Assembly: GCA_017431685.1 (NCBI GenBank)
Contig: JAFRKO010000010.1
Coordinates: 124,001-188,000 of the forward strand
DNA length: 64,000 nt
Direction of reading: 5' to 3'
DNA from: Mogibacterium sp.
GTDB lineage: Bacteria > Bacillota > Clostridia > Peptostreptococcales > Anaerovoracaceae
Below, piece by piece: positions 53,092-61,715 of the stretch. Position 1 is the first letter of the stretch. Each line of letters opens with the position of its first letter. Below the pieces are notes generated by a model. It worked only from the letters and a program-made list of their open reading frames with translations, had not been told where the DNA came from and made no database searches. The position numbers were made by a program, and so were the translations under genes.

Positions 53092-54798
53092 TTATTTTAT
53101 AAATCCGGATCCCTTATCTGATACTCTGTAAAGTCCTCTAGGTGTTATGCGGAGCTCAGGGATAACAGTGAGAGCCATGAATGATAGCGTTATGAACGGA
53201 TCAAAATCCTTTGACACGCCCATGGCATATGCTTTCTCTTTCATGACCGCGAGTTTTTCGTTGACCTCCTTGAAGTGAACGTCTGTCATGAGCCCCATGA
53301 TAGGCAGCGGCAGAGTCTCAAAGACCTTTCCGTTCTCGACGACGGTATATCCGCCCTGCACACGGGCTATCTCATTGACGGCAAGTGCGATATCTTCGTC
53401 GTTGTCGCCTATTACGATGATATTGTGCGAGTCATGGGAAACAGACGACGCTATGGCTCCGCCCTTTATGCCGTAACCCTTGGTAACAGCGACACCTATC
53501 TTGCCGCTGTTCTGATGCCTTTCGACAGCAGCAATCTTGAGATAACCGTCATGAGGAACGAAGTTCTCAGTCTTTGGGAAGTGAGCAACGATGTGATTGG
53601 TCACGATCTGCTTAGGCTCCATTCCGATGACATGAGTAGTCTTTGACCTTATTGGAAGAGCAAAATCTTCTGCATGTACCTTGCCGATATTCACCGTGTG
53701 TTTGAGGTGCGGCGGGCACTTTTTGACCTTTACAGGAGCATTCCTGTCGATGCGCTTCCCCTTGAAGTAAACGTCAAGCACGTTGAAATCCTTCATGTTG
53801 TCGAAGATGACGAAATCCGCCTGGTAACCCGGTGCGATGGCGCCGATATGCTTAAGCCCGTAACACTTTGCGGTGTTTATGGTAGCCATCTTGATCGCCT
53901 TGAACGGGTTGAGACCCAGCTGTACTGCTCTCCTGACGTTGTAAACGATATGGCCTTCCCTCAGGATATCCTCGATATGCTTGTCGTCTGTGCAGAAGCT
54001 GAAATGCTCTGTATCAATGCCGGTTCTGACAATTCCGCTGATGATGTCATCCACATTGTGAGCAGCAGATCCTTCACGTACATGAACATGTATGCCTCTT
54101 CTTGCTTCCTCGAGAGCGTACTCAAATGATGAAGCTTCATGGTCAGTATCGACACCTGCGAGCTTATACGCTGAGAGTTTTCTGTTTGGCAGGAATGGCG
54201 CGTGACCGTCGATCGTCTGATGATCAAACAGTGCAAACTTCGCAAACATTCTCGGGTCTCCGTCGATGACGGCATCGTCGTCCATCACCTCTCCAAGGCC
54301 GAGGATACGTTCGTTACCTACAAATGGGTACATATCGTTGGCTGCAAACATGCATCCGTTGTCATCGATGTTTGTTGCAGGTACGCAGGAAGGCATCATG
54401 ACGAATACATTAGCGTTCGACTTCTCAGTCTGATCGAGAATGTACTGGATACCATCAGCTCCGGATACATTGCACGCTTCATGCGGGTCTACAATGAATG
54501 TTGTAGTTCCGAACGATGCCGCTGTTGCTACAAGTTCCGCCGGAGCAACCATGGTTGACTCAAGATGCAGGTGGGCATCAATAAACCCCGGTGCTATGCA
54601 TGCACCATTGAGATCGATCTCCTTCTTTCCCTGGATCGATCTTGAAACGCCGATGATGATGCCGTCTTTAACGCCTATGTTTCCCTGAACGATTTCACCG
54701 GTGAATACATCGACAATACTGCAGTTTTTGAAAATGAGGTCAGCTTTTACTTTTCCCAATGCAGCAGGCGCCAGTTTCTTATATGTTTCGTATTTCAA
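53092..54798 (-). CDS. adeC: Adenine deaminase
   Basis: Converts adenine to hypoxanthine and ammonia, feeding the Mo hydroxylases. It is 568 residues, standard for bacterial Ade. Motifs are PGFIDAHLHLEST (metal His pair), FIVDPHEACNVSG, VPATNIDDNG, HAPFLPNRKLSAY, SFCTDDKHIED and the C-terminal MALTVIPELRITPRGLY. AAAGGAGGGG precedes ATG 54798. It follows the nucleoside-type importer genes after a hairpin (54827-54852) and is coupled to the M20D amidohydrolase gene. Confidence 0.94.
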   Translation of the reverse strand: MKYETYKKLAPAALGKVKADLIFKNCSIVDVFTGEIVQGNIGVKDGIIIGVSRSIQGKKEIDLNGACIAPGFIDAHLHLESTMVAPAELVATAASFGTTTFIVDPHEACNVSGADGIQYILDQTEKSNANVFVMMPSCVPATNIDDNGCMFAANDMYPFVGNERILGLGEVMDDDAVIDGDPRMFAKFALFDHQTIDGHAPFLPNRKLSAYKLAGVDTDHEASSFEYALEEARRGIHVHVREGSAAHNVDDIISGIVRTGIDTEHFSFCTDDKHIEDILREGHIVYNVRRAVQLGLNPFKAIKMATINTAKCYGLKHIGAIAPGYQADFVIFDNMKDFNVLDVYFKGKRIDRNAPVKVKKCPPHLKHTVNIGKVHAEDFALPIRSKTTHVIGMEPKQIVTNHIVAHFPKTENFVPHDGYLKIAAVERHQNSGKIGVAVTKGYGIKGGAIASSVSHDSHNIIVIGDNDEDIALAVNEIARVQGGYTVVENGKVFETLPLPIMGLMTDVHFKEVNEKLAVMKEKAYAMGVSKDFDPFITLSFMALTVIPELRITPRGLYRVSDKGSGFIK

Positions 54799-54826
54799 GA
54801 CTCCCCTCCTTTCTGCGCGTATGCAG

Positions 54827-54852
54827 TGAAAGGCGCAGTAAAGCGCCTTTCA
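54827..54852 (-). terminator. Hairpin between importer permease and adenine deaminase
   Basis: A perfect 10-bp stem (TGAAAGGCGC / GCGCCTTTCA) with a 6-base loop and no U-run. Probably partial termination or message stabilisation. Confidence 0.6.
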
Positions 54853-54879
54853 TGTTGTGTTATCTGAAGTAAAGATCTG

Positions 54880-55866
54880 CTATCGGTCCTCTCTGAAGTA
54901 CGGCAGTCCGAGAGCTTCAGGAGGTTGATTTTCGTGTCTGTTTCTAAGGCTTATAGCGATCAGTACGATGATCGTTACAAGGTACGGAAGCATTTTGTAA
55001 ATCTCTTTGACAGCAAAGTTTGCACCTGTAGGGATATACAGATAGAGAATGTATAATCCTCCGAAGAGCATCGATTCCCAGATAGCCCAGTTAGGACGCC
55101 AGATCGAGAAGATTACAAGTGCTATCGCAAGCCATCCTCTGTCTCCGAATGCATCGTTTGACCATACTCCGCTTGCGTAGTCGAGCACGTAGTAGAGTCC
55201 GCCGATTCCCGCGATCATGCAGCCGATGCAGATCGAGAAGTATTTGTATCTGTTGATATTGATACCGGCGGCATCTGCTGTAGCAGGGTTCTCACCTACA
55301 GCCCTCAGTTCAAGTCCTGTACGGGTCTTCTTCAGCATATATGATGTGAAAATAGCGATAGCGATTGCCACATATGTCATAAAGCTGTAAGACAGCAGCA
55401 GCTCGCCTACAACTCCGGCTTTTCCTGCGAACGGCAGCGAGGTCTTGAATGCCTTACTGGTAGCAGAAAGAATGATCGATGGAACTTCACTGCCGGTCAG
55501 CTTCATGATAGATCCGCCGAAGAAGTTTCCGAAACCGACACCGAAGGTCGTCATGGCAAGTCCTGTTACGTTCTGGTTTGCCCTGAGTGTTACTGTCAGG
55601 AAGCAGAAAAGCAGTCCCATCAGCAATGAACCCAGCATACAGCACAGTATCGGTATCAGCAGACCTATTACAGGATTAAAATTCGCTGCAGAGTTTTCAT
55701 AAATGAATGATCCTATTACTCCGGATATGGCTCCTACATACATGACACCCGGAATACCGAGGTTAAGGCTGCCGGCTTTTTCGTTCAGTGTCTCACCTAC
55801 GCAGCCGAGCAAAAGCGGTACGCTTTGTACGATAGCTCTTGGTATAAATGTTACAAGACTAAACAT
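54880..55866 (-). CDS. Nucleoside ABC transporter permease (NupQ type)
   Basis: Membrane permease of 328 residues of the BPD_transp_2 family. The pattern GETLNEKAGSLNLGIPGVMYVGA near the N-terminus and ELRAVGENPATADAAGININRYKY in the coupling region is typical of the BmpA-linked nucleoside/purine importers. It overlaps the previous permease by one base (TGATG) with GGAAAGGAGG upstream. It pairs with the 370-residue-class permease at 55866-56969. Together with adenine deaminase downstream this importer most likely brings in purine nucleosides or bases. Confidence 0.9.
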   Translation of the reverse strand: MFSLVTFIPRAIVQSVPLLLGCVGETLNEKAGSLNLGIPGVMYVGAISGVIGSFIYENSAANFNPVIGLLIPILCCMLGSLLMGLLFCFLTVTLRANQNVTGLAMTTFGVGFGNFFGGSIMKLTGSEVPSIILSATSKAFKTSLPFAGKAGVVGELLLSYSFMTYVAIAIAIFTSYMLKKTRTGLELRAVGENPATADAAGININRYKYFSICIGCMIAGIGGLYYVLDYASGVWSNDAFGDRGWLAIALVIFSIWRPNWAIWESMLFGGLYILYLYIPTGANFAVKEIYKMLPYLVTIIVLIAISLRNRHENQPPEALGLPYFREDR

Positions 55867-56969
55867 CAGGCAGCCTCCTTTCCATGTGCTTTACGGAAAT
55901 GTACTTTGTAATTGATGAAGAACTCGCTTCCTATTACGAAGAACAGGATGACTCCGGTAAGGATATCTCCGAAAGAGTTGTTCAGTCCGAATGCTGTGGA
56001 TATCTCAGATCCTCCGCGGCTCATGAATACCATCAGCAGTCCCGACAATATCATTCCGATAGGATTGAAATGGGCCAGCCATGCGACCATAACTCCGAGG
56101 AAGCCTCTGCCGGCTTCGATTGTAGTAGTCATCGTGTGGTCGGTACCGGCAACAAGCAGCCATCCTGTAAGACCGCAGATCAGTCCGCACAATACCAGTG
56201 TACGGATAATTACCTTTCCTACATTGATTCCTACGTATCTGGCGGTGTTCTGGCTCTCACCTACTACTGAGAGTTCGTAACCATGTTTGCTGTATTTCAG
56301 ATAGATATACATGAATATGGTCACAACTATTGAGACCAGTACCGGCAGGAGATACTGTTTTTCCGCTATTACCGGAAGCCAGCCGGCATTAGTGTTAGGG
56401 TTGATGATACCAATCTTTCCGGAACCCTTCGGGTTCTCCCAGATGATAATGTAGTAAGCTACGATCTGTGTTGCTACATAGTTCATCATCAGGGTGAAGA
56501 GTGTCTCGTTAGTGTTCCATTTTGCCTTGCAGAACGCAGGGATAAATGCCCAGAGAGCACCTGCGGCAAGAGCTGCTATAAGCGACACAAGAATGAGTGC
56601 AGCATTAGGAAGCTTATCATCAAGTGTTATCATGCATGTGGCAGTAGCAAGTACTCCGGCCATTACCTGTCCGCCTCCGCCGAGGTTCCAGAACTTCATC
56701 TTGAAAGCCGGAGCAAGCGCTACCGAGACCATCAGTAATATGGACAACTCCTTGAGAAGAGCCCACATCTTTCTCGGGCTTCCGAATGACCCCTCCCACA
56801 TAGCGCCGTATACGCTGATAGGATTCAGATGTGTGGTTATGGTCGTGATGAAAGCGCAGACTATGAGAGCGATCAGGATACTGCCAAGGCGGATACCCCA
56901 TTCATGCGTTTTCGAGATCGCCTTTCTCTTAGTGATATGGATCAACGGTTCTTTCTTTTGCTTATCCAA
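55866..56969 (-). CDS. Nucleoside ABC transporter permease (NupP type)
   Basis: Membrane permease of 367 residues. Family marks are LKELSILLMVSVALAPAFKMKFWNLG-type N-terminal half, NETLFTLMMNYVATQ, ELSVVGESQNTARYVGINVGK and GRGFLGVMVAWLAHFNPIG. The start is uncertain: two GTG codons (56978, 56975) sit on the GGAGGTGGTG ribosome site, while TTG 56969 has the eight-base spacing also seen at the paralogous gene 5145-6194, so I prefer the TTG. It overlaps the ATPase gene stop by 8 bases. Confidence 0.88.
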   Translation of the reverse strand: MDKQKKEPLIHITKRKAISKTHEWGIRLGSILIALIVCAFITTITTHLNPISVYGAMWEGSFGSPRKMWALLKELSILLMVSVALAPAFKMKFWNLGGGGQVMAGVLATATCMITLDDKLPNAALILVSLIAALAAGALWAFIPAFCKAKWNTNETLFTLMMNYVATQIVAYYIIIWENPKGSGKIGIINPNTNAGWLPVIAEKQYLLPVLVSIVVTIFMYIYLKYSKHGYELSVVGESQNTARYVGINVGKVIIRTLVLCGLICGLTGWLLVAGTDHTMTTTIEAGRGFLGVMVAWLAHFNPIGMILSGLLMVFMSRGGSEISTAFGLNNSFGDILTGVILFFVIGSEFFINYKVHFRKAHGKEAA

Positions 56970-58530
56970 TTTCACCACCTCCGAGTTTTGTCATTAGCAG
57001 TCCGACACTATTCTTGTCTGCCGTCCTGCCGTCAACGATCCCGCTTACCTTGCCGCCGCACAGCACCAGGATACGGTCGCTGAGCTCAAGCAGAACATCG
57101 AGGTCTTCTCCGACGAATATAACTGCTACTCCGCGTTCTTTCTGCTGGTTTATAAGATCGTAAATCGTATATGAAGCATTGATATCAAGTCCTCTGACTG
57201 CGTATGCCGACATCAGCACAGTAGGGTTCATAGCTATCTCGCGGCCTACGAGCACCTTCTGGACGTTTCCGCCGGACAGGCGTCGTACCGGAGTCTCAAT
57301 TCCCGGTGTGACAACCTCAAGTTCTTTGACGACCTTCTCCGCAAGATCTCTAGGCGTCTTGCGGTCCGTAAAGCCGGCGATGCTTCCTTTTCTTCTGAAT
57401 GACCTCAGCATCATATTGTCTGCCAGGTCCATGTTGGCTACAAGTCCCATACCAAGCCTGTCTTCAGGAACGAAAGCAAGTGAGACGCCCTTGGTATCGA
57501 TTTCAAGAGAATCCATACCGACAAGATTAGTTCTGGATCCGTCATCCTCTACATAAAGGATTTCGCCTTTCTCAATAGGCTGAAGTCCTGCAATGGCCTC
57601 AAGGAGTTCCTTCTGTCCGCATCCGGATATTCCGGCAATACCGAGCACTTCTCCCGTATTTGCAGTGAAGGATACATCATCTAGTTTCAGGATCCCGTCT
57701 TCACTTCTTACCGTAAGGCCTTTTATCTCAAGTCTTGGCTTTACGTTCTTAGGTTCAGGTCTGTCTATGTTCAGTTTGACCTCACGCCCTACCATCATGT
57801 TGGTCATCTCCTGGGCATTGGTCTCCTTTGTTATCAGTGTTCCGATATACTCACCTTTACGGAGTATCGCGACTTTATCCGAGATCGATTCTACCTCGTG
57901 CAGCTTGTGTGTAATGATGATAACGGTTTTCCCGTCTTCCCTCATGTTCCTCAGAACCTTGAACAGCTTTTCCGTCTCCTGCGGAGTCAGTACAGCCGTA
58001 GGCTCGTCAAGAATAAGGATATCCGCACCCTTATAAAGGACTTTTACGATCTCAACAGTCTGCTTCTGAGATACCGACATGTCATATACTTTCTGATCAG
58101 GATCGACATCAAATCCGTAAGCATCGCAAATCTCACGGATCTTCTTCGAAGCTTTTTCAACATCGAGTTTGTTCCATCTCGGTACCTTTTTGCCGTCTGT
58201 CTCACTTATACCCAAAATAATGTTCTGTGCTGCAGTGAATACATTGACCAGCTTAAAATGCTGGTGGATCATGCCGATGCCGTAGTCATAGGCATCTTTC
58301 GGAGATGTTATCTGAACAGGATGTCCATCAATAAAAATCTCACCCTCGTCAGGATAATAAATACCTGAGAGCATATTCATCAAAGTAGTCTTGCCGGAAC
58401 CGTTCTCACCAAGCAGAGATAAGATCTCTCCACGGTAAATATCCAAGTCGACCTTATTATTGGCTACTATTGTTCCGAAAGTCTTGGTTATGTTTCTCAT
58501 CGAAACTGCGGGTGTTCTGCTGTCCTGCAA
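56962..58530 (-). CDS. Nucleoside ABC transporter ATPase (NupO type, twin domain)
   Basis: ATPase of 522 residues with two nucleotide-binding domains. The first has Walker A GENGSGKTTLMN, MIHQHFKLVNVFTAAQN, Walker B ILILDEPTAVLTPQE and HKLHEV. The second has GISGCGQKELLEAIAG and signature RLSGGNVQKVLVGRE. MIHQHF is characteristic of BmpA-linked nucleoside importers. TTG 58530 is taken as start because AAAGGGGAG lies six bases upstream; a longer reading to 58605 would run through the hairpin at 58573-58604. Binding protein upstream, permeases downstream. Confidence 0.9.
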   Translation of the reverse strand: MQDSRTPAVSMRNITKTFGTIVANNKVDLDIYRGEILSLLGENGSGKTTLMNMLSGIYYPDEGEIFIDGHPVQITSPKDAYDYGIGMIHQHFKLVNVFTAAQNIILGISETDGKKVPRWNKLDVEKASKKIREICDAYGFDVDPDQKVYDMSVSQKQTVEIVKVLYKGADILILDEPTAVLTPQETEKLFKVLRNMREDGKTVIIITHKLHEVESISDKVAILRKGEYIGTLITKETNAQEMTNMMVGREVKLNIDRPEPKNVKPRLEIKGLTVRSEDGILKLDDVSFTANTGEVLGIAGISGCGQKELLEAIAGLQPIEKGEILYVEDDGSRTNLVGMDSLEIDTKGVSLAFVPEDRLGMGLVANMDLADNMMLRSFRRKGSIAGFTDRKTPRDLAEKVVKELEVVTPGIETPVRRLSGGNVQKVLVGREIAMNPTVLMSAYAVRGLDINASYTIYDLINQQKERGVAVIFVGEDLDVLLELSDRILVLCGGKVSGIVDGRTADKNSVGLLMTKLGGGEIG

Positions 58531-58572
58531 AATAATCTCCCCTTTCCGATATCGAATCTTGTTTTTATAATT

Positions 58573-58604
58573 TGACCGGTTCCGTATCAAAACGGAACCG
58601 GTCA
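58573..58604 (-). terminator. Hairpin between bmpA and the ATPase gene
   Basis: A perfect 13-bp stem (TGACCGGTTCCGT / ACGGAACCGGTCA) with a 6-base loop, followed by AATTATAAAAAC. It is the third case in this window of a strong hairpin directly after a binding-protein gene. Confidence 0.7.
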
Positions 58605-58639
58605 TAACTATTGAAATGCCTTCTTAAATGAGTTGTGAT

Positions 58640-59863
58640 TTAGAACTTAGTATCGAGCAGGTTGATTCCGTCGATCTGGAGATCGAAGTACGGAGCTGAT
58701 CTGTACTCAGATTCATGGAAGTATCCGTCAGAAATGACTTCTGTTTCATGCTCATAGTTCTCATCAGCCTCTACGTCTGCCTTGTAGGAATCAAGTGTCT
58801 TGCCTTCTACTGTGAATGTGCTTGTGTCGAATACGTGGATCGAACCATCCTTCAGTCCTGCCTCAACCTCTTCGAGCTTAGCAGCAGTACCTTCAGCAGC
58901 AACGTTCTCGTTGAGCTCTGTCAGCTCAACTGATCCTGTATCGAGAGTTCCTGTCCAGTTAGTGTCAAATGCCTCTCCGTTCTGAACTGCAGTGATTGCA
59001 TATTCATAGAACGGTGACCAGTTGATTCTGGATGAAATGATGTAGGAATCCGGGCAGGCTTCCATTGTGCTTCCGTTGTAGGAAACGTCAGGGATACCAG
59101 CCTCTTTGCATGCTGTAGGAGCTCCCATGGAGTCAGCGTGCTGCGAGATGAGATCTGCGCCGCCCTGGATCAGCTTGTTAGCGCCTTCCTTTTCAGCTGT
59201 CTCATCATACCATGAACCGGTGAATGTAACGTCCATTGTTACATCCGGAACGATGCTCTTAGCTCCGAGATAGAATGATGTGTATCCGGATACTACCTCA
59301 GCATATGTGAACGCACCTACATAACCCATCTTAGGAGCATCGCCCTTAAGCTTTCCTGCATCCTGGAGCTCTTTGAGCTTCATTCCTGCAGCAACACCTG
59401 CAAGGTAACGTCCTTCATAAATCGAAGCGAATGCGTTGTGGAAGTTGTCGACTCCTGCAACCAGAGCGCTGTCGCCGGTGCAGCTTACGAACTGAACATC
59501 CGGATTGTCTTTAGCAGCCTGAAGCATGAATCCCTGATGACCGAACGAGTCTGAGAAGATGAGGGTACATCCCTTATCTACGAGCTCGCCTGCTGCATCG
59601 TAGCATTCCTGTCCTTCCGGCACGTTCTTCATGATGATGCCCTCTACTCCCAGCTTGTCGCAGGATGCCTGGAACGAATCGAGGAAGTTCTTATCGTAAG
59701 TGGAGTTCTCATCGTGAAGTGTGATCAGGCCGACCTTCATTGCAGCGCCGCCCTCATCTGCAGGAGCAGCATCTTCACCGCCGCCACCGCCGCCGCAGGC
59801 TGCCAGCATTGGCATCATTACCATTACTAAGCAAACCAATAAAGCAATAAGTCTTTTCTTCAT
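58640..59863 (-). CDS. BmpA-family nucleoside-binding lipoprotein
   Basis: Extracytoplasmic binding protein of 407 residues. The lipoprotein signal ends at Cys23 (MLAAC) and runs into a Gly-rich linker. The Bmp/PnrA fold shows KVGLITLHDENSTYDKNFLDSF, GCTLIFSDSFGHQGFM, NFHNAFASIYEGRYLAGVAAG and KMGYVGAFTYAEVVSGYTSFYLGAK. Known PnrA-like proteins bind purine nucleosides. ATG 59863 has GGAGG nine bases upstream; an ATG at 59869 is too close. Promoter at 59965-59993. First gene of the importer operon that probably continues into adeC. Confidence 0.9.
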   Translation of the reverse strand: MKKRLIALLVCLVMVMMPMLAACGGGGGGEDAAPADEGGAAMKVGLITLHDENSTYDKNFLDSFQASCDKLGVEGIIMKNVPEGQECYDAAGELVDKGCTLIFSDSFGHQGFMLQAAKDNPDVQFVSCTGDSALVAGVDNFHNAFASIYEGRYLAGVAAGMKLKELQDAGKLKGDAPKMGYVGAFTYAEVVSGYTSFYLGAKSIVPDVTMDVTFTGSWYDETAEKEGANKLIQGGADLISQHADSMGAPTACKEAGIPDVSYNGSTMEACPDSYIISSRINWSPFYEYAITAVQNGEAFDTNWTGTLDTGSVELTELNENVAAEGTAAKLEEVEAGLKDGSIHVFDTSTFTVEGKTLDSYKADVEADENYEHETEVISDGYFHESEYRSAPYFDLQIDGINLLDTKF

Positions 59864-59964
59864 AATCATTATCCTCCCTGTTATATAAATACACAGAAAA
59901 CTCTGCCGATCGCATTTTGAGTACACTATCCTAACGTATCAGCAGATAGGTTTATGATGAATTT

Positions 59965-59993
59965 ATTATAATTCCAATAAATCTTAAAGACAA
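59965..59993 (-). promoter_or_regulatory. Promoter of the bmpA importer operon
   Basis: Minus strand -35 TTGTCT (59988-59993), 17-base spacer, -10 TATAAT (59965-59970). The leader is about 95 bases. Confidence 0.65.
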
Positions 59994-60002
59994 GAAAAAA
60001 AG

Positions 60003-60017
60003 GCAAAATGGTTTTAT
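60003..60017. promoter_or_regulatory. Weak relative of the CTAAAA-N3-TTTTAG palindrome upstream of bmpA (site D)
   Basis: GCAAAA-TGG-TTTTAT keeps the AAAA-N3-TTTT core but loses three outer positions. Centre about 52 bases before the inferred start point. Confidence 0.3.
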
Positions 60018-60053
60018 GTTTCAATTGTTTTATTAAGCTTATTTCTGTAAACA

Positions 60054-60082
60054 AAAGGAGGCTGTTTTTAACAGCCTCCTTT
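60054..60082 (-). terminator. Terminator of the PLP-enzyme gene
   Basis: A 13-bp stem (AAAGGAGGCTGTT / AACAGCCTCCTTT) followed on the minus strand by TTGTTT. Confidence 0.88.
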
Positions 60083-60111
60083 GTGATTTTTTATAAAAAA
60101 ATCTGTGATTA

Positions 60112-61584
60112 TTACAGGTTCTTGAGCAGTCCTGTAGCCTCGTTGAACTCGTTGATGAGTTCGTCTACCTTGCTCGCTTCCTTGCGGAGAGCGCCCCATG
60201 TGTTCTCCTCGTCATACCAGAGAGCATTGATCTCGTCAACAGTCTTGCCCTGCTGCTCGACCCATGTGTAGTACTTGAGGTTGTGGATCCTCTTTCTGTC
60301 CTTATAGGTCAGTTCCATGAGGTTGTCATCCTTCTCGTCGAGAATGTGCTTGTTGTAGTGGAGTGCAGCCTTCTCGTGTGTGTACTCACCCTGCTCATCC
60401 TGGAGTTCTTTGATTCTTGACTGATACATGACTGAAGAGTCTGTCATGACTGTTGCCAGCACGTCATTCTCTGTCAGCTCATAGTACTTAGCCATCTTGA
60501 TGCAGCAGAGCAGGTTAGCTATGCCGCTGATGCCGAAGTATCCGAGAAGGTCAACGAGTTCAGGGTCAACACCCTGCTCCTTGAGGTAGTCGCGACCGAC
60601 AGGCTCATTGAAGAGTCTGAGGAGGTTCTGGGAGTCTTCGTCGTCAATAGCGATGACCATATCAGTATTTTTGATGTTGTGGATCCATGGAACGTGCTTG
60701 TCGCCGATTCCTTCGATTCTATGTGCGCCGAATCCGTTGTCAAGGAGTGTCGGGCACTGCAGAGCTTCACCGACAGCCAGTTTAGCGCCAGGATAGAGCT
60801 CTTTGAGTCTGTCGCCTGAAGCCATTGTTCCTGCGGAGCCGGATGTGAATGCCATGCCGAAGAGTCTGTCATTCTCACCCTTCATCTCTTCGAATGCTTC
60901 TGCAATGGCATTACCTGTTACATTATAGTGCCACATGTAGTTGCCCATCTGCTCAAACTGGTTGAGGATCCATACGTCTTCTCTTGTCTCTCTCAGCTCG
61001 TGAGTCTTGTCGAAGATCTCCTTTACGTTGGACTCTGTTCCTGGTGTAGCGATAACCTCGCTGGCGACGTTCTTGAGCCAGTCGAATCTCTCACGGCTCA
61101 TTCCTTCAGGAAGGATAGCGATCGAATAAACTCCGAGGAGTGCGCTGTCGAACGCGCCGCCTCTGCAGTAGTTGCCTGTCGAAGGCCATACTGCCTTGTG
61201 ATAGCCGGAGTCAAACTGACCTGTAACGAGCTCAGGTACGAGACATCCATAAGATGCACCTACCTTGTGGCAGCCTGTAGGGAACCACTTGCCGATCATG
61301 CAGATAATCTTGCACTTTACACCTGAGAGTTCAGGAGGGATAACGATGTAGTTAGGTCCGTGGAAGAGTCCGCCGGAGTCCTTCTGCTCGTTCTTCCATG
61401 TGATACGGAAGAGGTTTACAGGATCGATGTCCCAGAGTCCTACGCCTTTCAGCTTTTCAAGGATCTTTTCAGGGACTTTCTCAGGATGCATCTGCTGATC
61501 GATAGTCGGCAGGATGATGTTCTGAGCCTTGGCACGCTCGATATTGTTTTTCAACCCTTTTTCTTTAATAGTGAGATCAAGCAT
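60112..61584 (-). CDS. Fold-type-II PLP enzyme of unknown reaction
   Basis: Cytosolic enzyme of 490 residues, longer than cysteine synthase or threonine dehydratase (310-420). Cofactor features are visible: a Lys in TGCHKVGASYG (Lys107, likely Schiff base), STGNYCRGGAFDSAL where such enzymes bind substrate and PLP, and SGSAGTMASGD resembling the phosphate-binding glycine loop. A C-terminal helical extension of about 100 residues is specific to this group. I recognise the family as clostridial PLP proteins related to cysteine synthase, but no reaction is established. GGAGGT precedes the ATG, a TTGACA promoter lies upstream and a strong terminator follows, so it is a single-gene unit at the edge of the purine island. 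Confidence 0.75.
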   Translation of the reverse strand: MLDLTIKEKGLKNNIERAKAQNIILPTIDQQMHPEKVPEKILEKLKGVGLWDIDPVNLFRITWKNEQKDSGGLFHGPNYIVIPPELSGVKCKIICMIGKWFPTGCHKVGASYGCLVPELVTGQFDSGYHKAVWPSTGNYCRGGAFDSALLGVYSIAILPEGMSRERFDWLKNVASEVIATPGTESNVKEIFDKTHELRETREDVWILNQFEQMGNYMWHYNVTGNAIAEAFEEMKGENDRLFGMAFTSGSAGTMASGDRLKELYPGAKLAVGEALQCPTLLDNGFGAHRIEGIGDKHVPWIHNIKNTDMVIAIDDEDSQNLLRLFNEPVGRDYLKEQGVDPELVDLLGYFGISGIANLLCCIKMAKYYELTENDVLATVMTDSSVMYQSRIKELQDEQGEYTHEKAALHYNKHILDEKDDNLMELTYKDRKRIHNLKYYTWVEQQGKTVDEINALWYDEENTWGALRKEASKVDELINEFNEATGLLKNL

Positions 61585-61656
61585 TTTGTACCTCCGTTAT
61601 TTTAAGACTATAACAGTATATTTTCAACGTGATAATTAATTGTCTAGCATATTTTT

Positions 61657-61685
61657 ATGATGCCAAAAAATTTTTTATATGTCAA
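61657..61685 (-). promoter_or_regulatory. Promoter of the PLP-enzyme gene
   Basis: Minus strand perfect -35 TTGACA (61680-61685), 17-base spacer, weaker -10 CATCAT (61657-61662). Confidence 0.45.
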
Positions 61686-61715
61686 TAAATAATTGTTTTT
61701 TCCTGCCGTATTTGC

